A DNA stretch of 64,000 bases from Alistipes shahii WAL 8301 (GTDB taxonomy: Bacteria > Bacteroidota > Bacteroidia > Bacteroidales > Rikenellaceae), in contig NZ_CP102253.1 in the NCBI RefSeq assembly GCF_025145845.1, forward strand, positions 806,001-870,000. The letters run 5' to 3'. The notes under the pieces were generated by a model that was not told where the DNA came from, did not search any database, and was given only the letters and a program-made list of their open reading frames with translations. The position numbers and the translations under genes were made by a program. Positions 27,834 to 36,836 of this stretch are shown one piece after another. How positions within the stretch are numbered: the stretch's first letter is position 1; each line of letters opens with the position of its first letter.

Positions 27834-27940
27834 AAATGTATTCGAAACACAATCGAAACACAAACAAGTTATATTTGAAAAGTTTTTCAGACAGAAGCGA
27901 CACGGTAAACAGATGGTTACCATATATATAATGGAAGATG

Positions 27941-28009
27941 CGAAGGCCGGCAGGGCCGCAAACGGAGACTTCGGGACGGAGTCCCCGACCGGGTCTTTCC
28001 GGGCCTTCG
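27941..28009 (+). promoter_or_regulatory. Structured 5' leader (nested hairpin) of the SusCD operon
   Basis: Outer arms CGAAGGCC (27941-27948) and GGCCTTCG (28002-28009) enclose AGAC/GTCT and an inner TCGGGAC/GTCCCCGA. The structure is inside the predicted leader and ends about 67 nt before the ATG. Confidence 0.5.
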
Positions 28010-28075
28010 AGGTGTCCAAACAACCGGATTTACAAAACGCGGACAAATAAAAAAATTATAATCGAAGAACTTAAA

Positions 28076-30049
28076 ATGAAAAACGTATTAAAGTATCTGT
28101 TACTGGCACTCATCGCCGTCTCGCAACTCTTCGCCTGCGGCGGCAGCGATGACGAAAAGACCCCCGCGGATAATTTCGACGTGCAATTCACGGTTCCGGG
28201 GTCGGTAGACGTCACCGAAGGCGGCGAGTGCACTTTCGCCGTAAGTGGGGGGGGGAAATCGCCCCTGACCACAGACACATTCATTCTTGAGTCGGACGCA
28301 GGCATCTCCTACGTCTGCCCCATCGTCAACACCACTTCCGACAGTTTCACCGTACGCCTGGCCGACGGGTGTGAAACGGGTTACTACAAAGTCTTCGTCA
28401 AAAGAGACGCGCGCAAAAAATCGTTCGGAAGAATCTACATCAACATCGTCGAAGACATAGATTTCAAACCGGATGCAGGCACCACGGTCTACGGGATCGT
28501 GTCGTCGGCCGGCGTCGGCGTGGAGAACGTCGTGGTCTCCGACGGCGCGGAGGTGACCGTCACGAACGAGAAGGGCATCTACCAGCTCAAATCGGCCAAA
28601 AAGTGGGGATATGTCTTCATCTCCGTCCCGAGCGGCTACGAAGTTCCGTCCGTCGGGGTGCTCCCGCAGTTCCACCGCGCGCTCAAAAACAGCGCCGACG
28701 TCGTCGAACGGGCCGACTTCAAGCTCGAAAAGGTCGACGGACAGGACTCCTACAAGATCTTCATGCTGGGCGACATGCACCTCGCCAACCGAACGGGCGA
28801 CCTGGGACAGTTCGCCCAGTTCACCTCCGACCTTACGGACTACATGACCCGCCACAAGGGCGAGAAGATGTATGCGCTCACCCTCGGGGACATGACCTGG
28901 GACCTCTACTGGTATTCGAACAGCTACTATTTCCCCCAGTACCTGAACACCATCAACAGCCAGATCAAGAATCTGCAGATCTTCCACACCATGGGCAACC
29001 ATGACAACGACTTCCAGACCAGGTCGGACTACGATGCGGCGGTCAAATATGTGGATCAGATCTGCCCGACCTACTATTCGTTCAACATCGGCAAGGTCCA
29101 TTACGTCGTCATGGACGACATCGATTGCAGCAGCTACGACGGAACCGAATCCCGCAACTATGTCAAGAGCCTCTCCGCCGAGCAGCTGGACTGGCTGGCG
29201 AAAGACCTGTCGCACGTGGCCAAGACGACCCCCGTCGTCGTTGCCATGCATGCGCAGGTGTTCTATCCGACCACATCGGGATTCAAGATCGACCATGATC
29301 CGGTCAACACCCTGCGGCTTTTCGACATCCTCGACGGATATACCGTCCGCTTCGTGACGGGGCATACCCACAAACTTTTCAACGTGACGCCCGACGCTCC
29401 GATCGTGGACGGGCATAACTTCCGGGAGTATAACTCCGGCTCGGTATGCGCTTCGTGGTGGTGGTCCGGCAACCTCACACCCGGAATCCACATCGGAACC
29501 GACGGAACTCCGGGCGGCTACGGCATCTGGGATGTCACGGGAACCGATTTCCAATGTCTCTACAAATCGACCGGATGGCCCGAAGAGTACCAGTTCCGCA
29601 GCTACGACCTGAACAACGTGCATTTTTCGATGGCCGACGTTCCGCTGATGCCTTCCGACATCTCCGCTTCGGTCAAGAACGCCTATATGCAATATGTCAA
29701 CGCCTATCCGCAGAACAACGACAACGAGGTGCTGATCAACATCTGGAACTGGAATTCGGACTGGACGTTGAGCGTCGTCGACGAAAACCGCAAGACGCTG
29801 CCCTACACCGAAGTCTGGGCCTACGACCCGCTCCATATCGCGGCGCTCTCGGTCAAGCGGTTCAACAACGCGGGACTCAAGTCGACCCCGTCGTTCATCA
29901 CCGACAAGTTCACGCACTTCTTCAAGGTGAAGGCGGACGATGCGGACACCGACCTTGTGATCACCGTCAAGGACGAATTCGGAAACGAGTGGACCGAAAA
30001 CATGCAGCGGCCGAAAGCATTCTCCACGGATGCCTACCGACGCAAGTGA
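28076..30049 (+). CDS. Calcineurin-like phosphoesterase lipoprotein (three-domain type)
   Basis: 657 residues from ATG 28076. The lipoprotein signal is MKNVLKYLLLALIAVSQLFAC. An N-terminal beta domain is followed by a carboxypeptidase-regulatory-like fold (GIVSSAGVGVENVVVSDGAEV). A metallophosphoesterase domain carries all metal motifs: GDMH (about residue 234), GDMTWD, GNHDND, AMHAQV and GHTHK. The C-terminal domain is of the calcineurin-like-C type. Probably an outer-membrane phosphodiesterase or phosphatase that trims a phosphorylated substrate before uptake by the SusCD pair 56 bp downstream. Codons 58-60 are an uninterrupted run of nine G (28247-28255), so length changes there would frameshift the gene. 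An upstream in-frame start was rejected because it lies in the structured leader. Confidence 0.88.
   Translation: MKNVLKYLLLALIAVSQLFACGGSDDEKTPADNFDVQFTVPGSVDVTEGGECTFAVSGGGKSPLTTDTFILESDAGISYVCPIVNTTSDSFTVRLADGCETGYYKVFVKRDARKKSFGRIYINIVEDIDFKPDAGTTVYGIVSSAGVGVENVVVSDGAEVTVTNEKGIYQLKSAKKWGYVFISVPSGYEVPSVGVLPQFHRALKNSADVVERADFKLEKVDGQDSYKIFMLGDMHLANRTGDLGQFAQFTSDLTDYMTRHKGEKMYALTLGDMTWDLYWYSNSYYFPQYLNTINSQIKNLQIFHTMGNHDNDFQTRSDYDAAVKYVDQICPTYYSFNIGKVHYVVMDDIDCSSYDGTESRNYVKSLSAEQLDWLAKDLSHVAKTTPVVVAMHAQVFYPTTSGFKIDHDPVNTLRLFDILDGYTVRFVTGHTHKLFNVTPDAPIVDGHNFREYNSGSVCASWWWSGNLTPGIHIGTDGTPGGYGIWDVTGTDFQCLYKSTGWPEEYQFRSYDLNNVHFSMADVPLMPSDISASVKNAYMQYVNAYPQNNDNEVLINIWNWNSDWTLSVVDENRKTLPYTEVWAYDPLHIAALSVKRFNNAGLKSTPSFITDKFTHFFKVKADDADTDLVITVKDEFGNEWTENMQRPKAFSTDAYRRK
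28247..28255 (+). repeat. Homopolymeric (G)9 tract inside the phosphoesterase coding sequence
   Basis: Nine consecutive G encode Gly58-Gly60. With nine the reading frame is intact; eight or ten would shift it. It sits just after the lipoprotein signal, a usual place for phase-variable tracts. Confidence 0.9.
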
Positions 30050-30105
30050 TTTTCGCTACATACCCAACCACAATCATCATTTACTAACCAACAAACACAG
30101 ATCTT

Positions 30106-33100
30106 ATGAGAGTATTAAGACCACTGGTTCTATCTCTTCTTCTGGTATTGGGAGGGGGAATAACAGCCCTTTCGGCCCAGAACAGGGAGGTGTCGGGAAA
30201 AGTCCTCGACGCCAATCAACAGCCGCTCGTGGGTGTAGCCGTTCTGGTCGATGGTACGACCAAAGGCGTCACAACCTCTGAAAACGGCACCTTCAAAATC
30301 CAGGTTCCGTCGGGAGAAGCCGTTCTCCAGGTCACCTGCCTGGGTTACCTGCCCCAGAAAGTGACGGTTCCCTCAAGCCGGAACAGCATCACGATCTACC
30401 TGCAAGAGGACGCCATCATGCTCGATGCAACCGTCGTAATCGGCTACGGTACGCAGAAAAAAGTCAACCTGACCGGCGCCGTTGCGACCGTAGGGAGCAA
30501 GGAGCTCGAAAACCGCGTCACCCATTCGCTGGGCAGCATGTTGCAGGGTTCCGTAGCGGGTCTCAACATCACCACCTCCTCGGGTAAACCCGGCAGCACA
30601 CCGGCGATCAACATCCGCGGCGTCAACTCGATCAACTCGGCCGACCCGCTCGTGCTGATCGACGGCGTGGTGGGCGACCTGAACCGCGTCAACCCCAACG
30701 ACGTGGAGTCGATCTCGGTCATCAAGGACGCTTCGGCGGCAGCCGTCTACGGCGCCCGCGCAGCCTTCGGCGTCATCCTGGTCACCACCAAGAACGGCTC
30801 GGCCCAGGACGGCAAGGCGACGGTGCGTTACAGCGGCCGTTTCGGCTGGGAGGAGGCCACGACCTCGACCGACTACGAGAACCGCGGTTACTGGTCGGTC
30901 TATACGGTCAACAAGTTCTGGCAGGCCGACTCCGGAACGAACTATGTCAAATACAACGATCACGACATGCAGCAGCTGCTGGCGCGCGTGAACGACAGGA
31001 CCGAGCATCCCGACCGTCCGTGGGTCGTCGAAGAGATCCGCAACGGCCGCAAACAGTGGGTCTACTACGGCAACTACGACTGGTGGGACATGCTCTTCCA
31101 GCAGCGTCGGCCCGTGCAGCAGCACAACATCTCGCTCAGCGGCGGCACGAAGGACATCAAATACCTCGTCTCGGGCGCCTATGACCGCCAGGAAGGTATT
31201 CAGCGCGCACATCCCGACGTGTATAACAAATACAACCTGCGTGCGAAACTCGATTTTCGGATCAACCGGTGGGCAACGCTCTCGAACAACACGTCGTTCT
31301 TCTCGTCGAATTACAAGTCTCTGGGAGACGGCAGCGTAGACAACACCATCGCTTACAGCGCCCGCCACGCACTGGCCAACTTCCCCATGAAGAACCCCGA
31401 CGGATCGTGGCTTTACAGCACGCCGTATCTCGATTACAAGATCGCCAACGGACGCCACATCCTGCTCAACGAGGGCACGCACCGCAACGTCGACCGCTCG
31501 AACGACTTCTCGAACACGACACGCCTGGTCATCACGCCGTTCAAGACGTTGAGCATCACGGGTGACTTCACCTACCGCCTCTACCAGAACCGCAATACGA
31601 GCCGCAGTTCCGCAATGAACTACCGCGAATACCCCGACGGGCCGCTGCTCGCCTACGACACGGGCGCCGGCATGAACCAGCTCGACGAAGTGGTTCAGAC
31701 GCGCAACTACTATTCGGCCAACGTCTACGCCAACTACGACGAAACGTTCGGCGAGGCGCACCACGTGTCGGCAACCGCCGGATTCAACTACGAAACGTGG
31801 TCCAGCAAGAACGTCTCGGTGGCAGGCATCAACCTCTCCTCCATAAACCTCGACGACCTGAATCTGGCAACAGGCTCTCCCACGGAGGGCGCTTACGGCG
31901 GCGGCCAGAACGAATACGCCCTGGCAGGCTTCTTCGCCCGTATCAACTACGACTACAAAGGGCGCTACCTCTTCGAGGTGAGCGGACGCTACGACGGATC
32001 GTCGCGTTTCGCACCGGGCAACCGCTGGGGCCTGTTCCCCTCGGCATCGGCCGGATGGCGCATCTCCGAGGAGCCGTTCTTCGGCAACGCCAAAGACCTG
32101 GTGGACAACCTCAAGCTGCGCGCTTCGTTCGGCAGTCTGGGCAACCAGAACGTGTCGTCCTACTACACCTACATGCGCCTGATCACGAACAAGGATTTCA
32201 GCAACTACACCTTCGACGGCAGCATAAAGGGCAAATACTCCTCGCTGGGCGCCCCCGTAGCCTCCGACCTGACCTGGGAAACCGCCCAGCAGTGGGACCT
32301 GGGTCTGGATCTCACCATGCTGAACAACCGGCTCAACTTCACCGGCGACGTCTACATCCGCGACACGAAGGACATGCTGACCGACGGAATGGCGCTGCCC
32401 GGCGTATACGGGGCCGATTCGCCCAGCATGAACTCCGCCGAACTGCGTACGAAGGGTTATGAGCTCTCCGTCAGCTGGCGCGACCAGTTCAAACTCGCCG
32501 GCAAACCGTTCGAATACAGCGTCGGTTTCAACCTCAGCGACTACAAGAGCGTCATCACCAAATACGACAACAACCCGAACAAGTCATTGACCAACCTGAC
32601 AAAGGGAGATTATTACGTCGGCATGGAGATCGGCGAAATCTGGGGCTTCAAGACCGACGGGTTCTTCAAGACCACCGAAGAGGCGCAGGCCTATGCCAAA
32701 GAGGTCGACCTGAGTTACAGCACGGGCCGTCTGACCGGCGGCTGGCAGGCCGGCGACCTGAAGTTCGTCGACCTAGACGGCAACGGCGTCTGGGGAGTCG
32801 GCAACGACACCGTCGACAAGCCGGGCGACCGGACGATCCTGGGCAACTCGCTCCCGACGCTCTCCTACGGCATCAACGCCTCGATCCGCTGGATGGGCTT
32901 CGACGCTTCGGTCTTCTTCCAGGGAACCGGCAACCACTACTGGTATCCCCACGGAGAAATGATGCCTTTCTGGGGCTGCTATTCCTATCCCTACCTCTCC
33001 TACCTCCCGACGGATTTCCTCGGCAAGGTATGGGCTGAGGACAATCCCAACTCCTATTTCCCGCGCGCAAGAGCCTATTCTTCATCGGGAGGTTATCTGA

Positions 33101-33375
33101 GCAAGGTCAACGACCGTTACCTGCAGAATATCCGCTACCTGCGCCTGAAAAACCTGACCGTCGGCTACACGATCCCCGCGACCCTCACCAAGAAGGCCGG
33201 CATCGACCAGATCCGCATCTATTTCTCGGGCGAGAACCTCTGCTACTGGTCGCCGCTCAAAAAGAACTCCAAGTACGTCGATCCCGAAGCGGCTATCAAC
33301 CGTTCCGGCGTGAACAACAACGCCTACTATCCGTGGGCCAAGACGTTCATGTTCGGCATCGACATCACCTTCTAA
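30106..33375 (+). CDS. SusC/RagA-family TonB-dependent transporter
   Basis: 1089-residue outer-membrane importer. Signal peptide ending ALSAQ, then the carboxypeptidase-regulatory-like prefix (VSGKVLDANQQPLVGVAVLV). The SusC signature follows: VVIGYGTQKKVNLTGAVATV, plug with AINIRGVNSINSADPLVLID, SVIKDASAAAVYGARAAFGV. The long barrel ends in KTFMFGIDITF. Paired with SusD 21 bp downstream to form a lidded importer. The neighbouring phosphoesterase, and the absence of glycoside hydrolases, points to a phosphorylated or nucleic-acid-like ligand rather than an ordinary polysaccharide. No sigma/anti-sigma or hybrid two-component regulator is adjacent. Confidence 0.95.
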   Translation: MRVLRPLVLSLLLVLGGGITALSAQNREVSGKVLDANQQPLVGVAVLVDGTTKGVTTSENGTFKIQVPSGEAVLQVTCLGYLPQKVTVPSSRNSITIYLQEDAIMLDATVVIGYGTQKKVNLTGAVATVGSKELENRVTHSLGSMLQGSVAGLNITTSSGKPGSTPAINIRGVNSINSADPLVLIDGVVGDLNRVNPNDVESISVIKDASAAAVYGARAAFGVILVTTKNGSAQDGKATVRYSGRFGWEEATTSTDYENRGYWSVYTVNKFWQADSGTNYVKYNDHDMQQLLARVNDRTEHPDRPWVVEEIRNGRKQWVYYGNYDWWDMLFQQRRPVQQHNISLSGGTKDIKYLVSGAYDRQEGIQRAHPDVYNKYNLRAKLDFRINRWATLSNNTSFFSSNYKSLGDGSVDNTIAYSARHALANFPMKNPDGSWLYSTPYLDYKIANGRHILLNEGTHRNVDRSNDFSNTTRLVITPFKTLSITGDFTYRLYQNRNTSRSSAMNYREYPDGPLLAYDTGAGMNQLDEVVQTRNYYSANVYANYDETFGEAHHVSATAGFNYETWSSKNVSVAGINLSSINLDDLNLATGSPTEGAYGGGQNEYALAGFFARINYDYKGRYLFEVSGRYDGSSRFAPGNRWGLFPSASAGWRISEEPFFGNAKDLVDNLKLRASFGSLGNQNVSSYYTYMRLITNKDFSNYTFDGSIKGKYSSLGAPVASDLTWETAQQWDLGLDLTMLNNRLNFTGDVYIRDTKDMLTDGMALPGVYGADSPSMNSAELRTKGYELSVSWRDQFKLAGKPFEYSVGFNLSDYKSVITKYDNNPNKSLTNLTKGDYYVGMEIGEIWGFKTDGFFKTTEEAQAYAKEVDLSYSTGRLTGGWQAGDLKFVDLDGNGVWGVGNDTVDKPGDRTILGNSLPTLSYGINASIRWMGFDASVFFQGTGNHYWYPHGEMMPFWGCYSYPYLSYLPTDFLGKVWAEDNPNSYFPRARAYSSSGGYLSKVNDRYLQNIRYLRLKNLTVGYTIPATLTKKAGIDQIRIYFSGENLCYWSPLKKNSKYVDPEAAINRSGVNNNAYYPWAKTFMFGIDITF

Positions 33376-33396
33376 TAATTTCAAAATCCGAATACC

Positions 33397-35199
33397 ATGA
33401 AGCGATTAATCATACTGGCAGCAACGCTGATTGCAGGATTATCGGCCTGCGACTCCCTGCTGGACAAAGAACCGTTGGATCGGGTGACGCAGTTCGACTA
33501 CTTCAAGACGAGAAGCGACCTGGAACTCTTCTCCAATCCCTTTTACGACAACCTGCTGGACAAGACGCCCTACGATGAGCAGAACGACCTGCTCGTTCAG
33601 ATGACCCTCTCCGATGTTCTCTACGGAGGCGACAAGCGCACCGTTCCGAACACCGGCGGCGGCTGGTCGTGGGGCAACCTGCGCCGCATAAACACCCTGC
33701 TGGAATATGTCGATCAATGCGAGGACAAGAAGGCCGTGACCGAATATACGGCCCTGGCCAAATTCTTCCGCGCCGCCTTCTATTTCGACAAGGTGAAACG
33801 CTTCGGCGACGTACCCTGGTACGAGGTGCAGCTCGGCTCGGCCGACGAAGCGCTCTACAAACCGCGCGATTCACGCGAACTGATCATGACCAATATGATC
33901 AAGGATATCGACGAAGCCATCAACAGCGGCGGTCTTACGGAGGATATATCGACCTACCGCGTCAACAAATGGGCGGCGCTGGCGCTGAAAGCGCGGTTCT
34001 GCCTCTTCGAGGGAACCTACCGCAAATACCACGGCATCAACCTCGAAGGACATGACTACACCTATTATCTGGAGGAAGCCGCCAAGGCCGCCAAAACGAT
34101 CATCGACGAAGGTCCCTACAAGCTCTACTCCACCAAAACTCCGGACAAGGACTACATGATGCTCTTCGCACAGGAGAATGCCAGCACCGAAGAGTATATC
34201 CTCGCCATCCGGAACAGCTACGAGGCCCAGGTCTACCACAATGCGACGGCCTACACGCTGCTGCCGACACAGGGCCGCCCGGGCTACACCCGCAAATTCA
34301 TCAACATGTACCTGAAGAAGGACGGCACGGCATTCACCGACCAGGAGGGGTGGCAGACGCTGCCTTTCACCGAGGAGGTGAAGGACCGCGACCCGCGCCT
34401 GGCGCAGTCGATCCGCACCCCGGGTTACAAGCGCATCGGCGCCAAGCGGGTGCAGGGACCCGATCTCGGCGTCACGATCACCGGCTACCAACCCATCAAA
34501 TTCGTTCAGGACACGACGGCCTCGGGAGGACAGATCGACCGCAACGACCGTTCGACCTGCGACATGCCGGTTTTCCGCTATGCCGAAGTGCTGCTCAACT
34601 ATGCCGAAGCCAAGGCCGAACTGGGAACGCTCACGCAGAATGATCTGGTTATCACCGTCAACGAAATCCGAAGCCGGGTGGGAATGCGGGGCCTCGACAT
34701 GAACGAAGCCAACAAAAATATCGACTGGTATCTTGAGTCCAAAGAGTACGGCTATCCCAACGTGACCGGCGCCAACAAGGGCGTCATTCTGGAAATCCGC
34801 CGCGAACGAACCGTCGAGCTGATCCAGGAGGGTTTCCGCCTTCAGGATCTGTATCGCTGGAAAGCCGGCTATTGCATCGACCAGGCCATTTCCGGCATGT
34901 ATTTCCCGGGCCCCGGCGAATACAAGCTTGCGGGCAAAGAAACGGCCGATCTGATTCTCTATAAGGCAGGAGAGACCAAACCCCAAGCCGGCGAAGGAGT
35001 TTCGGTATACGAACTCGGTTCGGACATCATTCTCTCCGAGGGGGACAAAGGCTATGTCTACTATCACAAAACCGTAGAGAATCTGCGCACTCCGTTCAAC
35101 GAGGAACGCGATTACCTCTACCCGATTCCCAGCGGCGAGCGTTCGCTCAACCCGAACCTCACGCAGAATCCGGGATGGAGCGACGGACTCGATTTTTAA
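33397..35199 (+). CDS. SusD/RagB-family ligand-binding lipoprotein
   Basis: 600 residues with a lipoprotein signal (MKRLIILAATLIAGLSAC) and the tetratricopeptide-like SusD fold. Typical landmarks: LLDKEPLDRVTQFDYFKTR, GWSWGNLRRINTLLE, TEYTALAKFFRAAFYFDKVKRFGDVPWYE, FRYAEVLLNYAEAKAELG, NEIRSRVGMRGLDM and the terminal DYLYPIPSGERSLNPNLTQNPGW. It forms the surface lid of the SusC transporter encoded just upstream. Confidence 0.95.
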   Translation: MKRLIILAATLIAGLSACDSLLDKEPLDRVTQFDYFKTRSDLELFSNPFYDNLLDKTPYDEQNDLLVQMTLSDVLYGGDKRTVPNTGGGWSWGNLRRINTLLEYVDQCEDKKAVTEYTALAKFFRAAFYFDKVKRFGDVPWYEVQLGSADEALYKPRDSRELIMTNMIKDIDEAINSGGLTEDISTYRVNKWAALALKARFCLFEGTYRKYHGINLEGHDYTYYLEEAAKAAKTIIDEGPYKLYSTKTPDKDYMMLFAQENASTEEYILAIRNSYEAQVYHNATAYTLLPTQGRPGYTRKFINMYLKKDGTAFTDQEGWQTLPFTEEVKDRDPRLAQSIRTPGYKRIGAKRVQGPDLGVTITGYQPIKFVQDTTASGGQIDRNDRSTCDMPVFRYAEVLLNYAEAKAELGTLTQNDLVITVNEIRSRVGMRGLDMNEANKNIDWYLESKEYGYPNVTGANKGVILEIRRERTVELIQEGFRLQDLYRWKAGYCIDQAISGMYFPGPGEYKLAGKETADLILYKAGETKPQAGEGVSVYELGSDIILSEGDKGYVYYHKTVENLRTPFNEERDYLYPIPSGERSLNPNLTQNPGWSDGLDF

Positions 35200-35226
35200 G
35201 TCGGAAATAACCTAAAAAACAAGATT

Positions 35227-36729
35227 ATGAGATTTGTAAAATATATGACAGCCCCGATCCTCATGGCGGCCCTATGTTCCTTCTGGGGCTGCGACAAGGA
35301 TGAGGACCACCTTTCCGAAGCTGTTCTGGCGAGCGCCAACACCTTGAATTTCGAAGCGGAAAGAGCGGCGGAAAAGATCATCACCATCTATGCCGACGCC
35401 GACTGGGTGACGGAAGTCCCCGACTGGGTGACGGTCACGCCCAACTCGGGAACCGGCGTCATGGACGTGACGGTTTCGGTGACCGACAACATGCGCGACG
35501 GCGCGGAGGACAATCCCCGCAAGGCCACCCTCGTCTTCAAGGGACGGACTCTTGCAAGCCGCGCACAGGTGCTCATCACGCAGAACGGAGACAAATACCG
35601 CGATGTGAAGGAGTACACGGCAGGTGAACTCGCCGCCCTGGCGGACGAAACGGTCATTTCCGTACCGTCGGCGATCGTCGTGGCCGTGACGACCAAAGGC
35701 TTCGTCATCAGCGACGACAAAAACACGGACAATATCTTCGTCTCGGACGCCACGACGGTTGCCGTCGGCGACAAGATTTCGCTCTTGGGCACCAAGTCAT
35801 CCGACTCGCAGAAACTCGCTACGGTAATCGACTGCGACGAGGTGACGGTTCTGTCCGGCGGAGCGGTGAACTACCCCGAACCGGAGGACATCAGCGCAAA
35901 GATCGACGACTACACCTCCTCCAAACGGGGCTACGTCACCGTCAAGGGCGTTTTCAACGGCAGCACCCTCACCGTTTCGGAGGATGCCAAGTACTCGGTC
36001 AGCGTCGTGGACGCCCCGTCGAGTCTGGGCCTTTCCGCCCTGACCGGCCATATCGTAACCGTCACCGGCTACTACGCCGGTTTGGCCGAGCCTGTACAGC
36101 GCATCATGGCTACCGATGTCGAGGACAACGGCCTGAACGAGATCGTCTATTTCCTGGAGAACTTCGAATGGCTCGAACCGTGGTCCGTAGCAAGCGGTGT
36201 CGGCCAAACGGTCGAGACGGATAACCTCGATGCAAAAGCGACAGCGCTTACCTCCATAACTGTCGATGGAGTGACTGCATTCGACGCTGTCGAAAAACTC
36301 GGTTACAAGTTTATCTACGACAAGAACGACAACAAACGCATCTACCTCCAGCAGAACTACCTCAAATTCGGCAAGACCGGCAATCACGCAGGTATCATTC
36401 TTCCTCCGATAGACGGGGTTCCCGAAGCAAAGGACAATGTGACACTCTCGTTCGACTGGTGCGGAATGCGCCAGGGGTCCGGCAAGATCGACCCCGTCAA
36501 TCTGATCGTCATCTTCGAGAACGGCAGCGACAAAGTGCAGATCGACATACCCGAACTGGGATGGGAGGATGGTCACAAGCTCGAATGGGTTCGCGCCGAA
36601 GTCAGCCTGAAGGGCATTACGGTCAACAAGGATACGAAGATCACCATTACGCAGACGCAGTGGGAAGTCGGAACAGCCAACCGCTGGTTCCTCGACAATA
36701 TCAAAATATCCGAACCGATCAAACTCTGA
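35227..36729 (+). CDS. BACON/DUF5689-type surface lipoprotein of the SusCD operon
   Basis: 500 residues. Lipoprotein signal with Cys in LCSFWGCDKD. A BACON-like beta domain (about residues 35-120; DADWVTEVPDWVTVTPNSG) is followed by an OB-fold-like DUF5689-type region (about 120-300; GFVISDDKNTDNIFV). A C-terminal jelly-roll, choice-of-anchor-like domain ends in NRWFLDNIKI. There is no catalytic motif. Last gene of the operon, 27 bp after susD and 22 bp before the terminator. Likely an accessory ligand-binding surface protein. Confidence 0.85.
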   Translation: MRFVKYMTAPILMAALCSFWGCDKDEDHLSEAVLASANTLNFEAERAAEKIITIYADADWVTEVPDWVTVTPNSGTGVMDVTVSVTDNMRDGAEDNPRKATLVFKGRTLASRAQVLITQNGDKYRDVKEYTAGELAALADETVISVPSAIVVAVTTKGFVISDDKNTDNIFVSDATTVAVGDKISLLGTKSSDSQKLATVIDCDEVTVLSGGAVNYPEPEDISAKIDDYTSSKRGYVTVKGVFNGSTLTVSEDAKYSVSVVDAPSSLGLSALTGHIVTVTGYYAGLAEPVQRIMATDVEDNGLNEIVYFLENFEWLEPWSVASGVGQTVETDNLDAKATALTSITVDGVTAFDAVEKLGYKFIYDKNDNKRIYLQQNYLKFGKTGNHAGIILPPIDGVPEAKDNVTLSFDWCGMRQGSGKIDPVNLIVIFENGSDKVQIDIPELGWEDGHKLEWVRAEVSLKGITVNKDTKITITQTQWEVGTANRWFLDNIKISEPIKL

Positions 36730-36750
36730 TAACAGGAACCCTGTAAAACG

Positions 36751-36789
36751 AAATCAGCCGTTGACCCGTGAGTCAACGGCTGATTTTTT
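36751..36789. terminator. Strong bidirectional terminator between the SusCD operon and folD
   Basis: AAATCAGCCGTTGAC (36751-36765), 6-nt loop, perfect complement (36772-36786), T-run to 36789. It separates convergent transcription units. Confidence 0.95.
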
Positions 36790-36836
36790 TCAGCGGAGGC
36801 GCAAAAAAAACCGAAGTTTTCGCTCCGTTCCTCCGG

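Larger units (their letters stand above)
27482..28075. other. 594-bp non-coding region upstream of the phosphoesterase-SusCD operon
   Basis: The first 280 bp are GC-rich with no codon pattern that extends to a sensible protein. From 27760 to 27930 the sequence turns AT-rich and holds the promoter. From 27941 to 28009 there is a self-complementary leader. No gene, RNA family or repeat copy was recognised in the first part. Confidence 0.6.
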
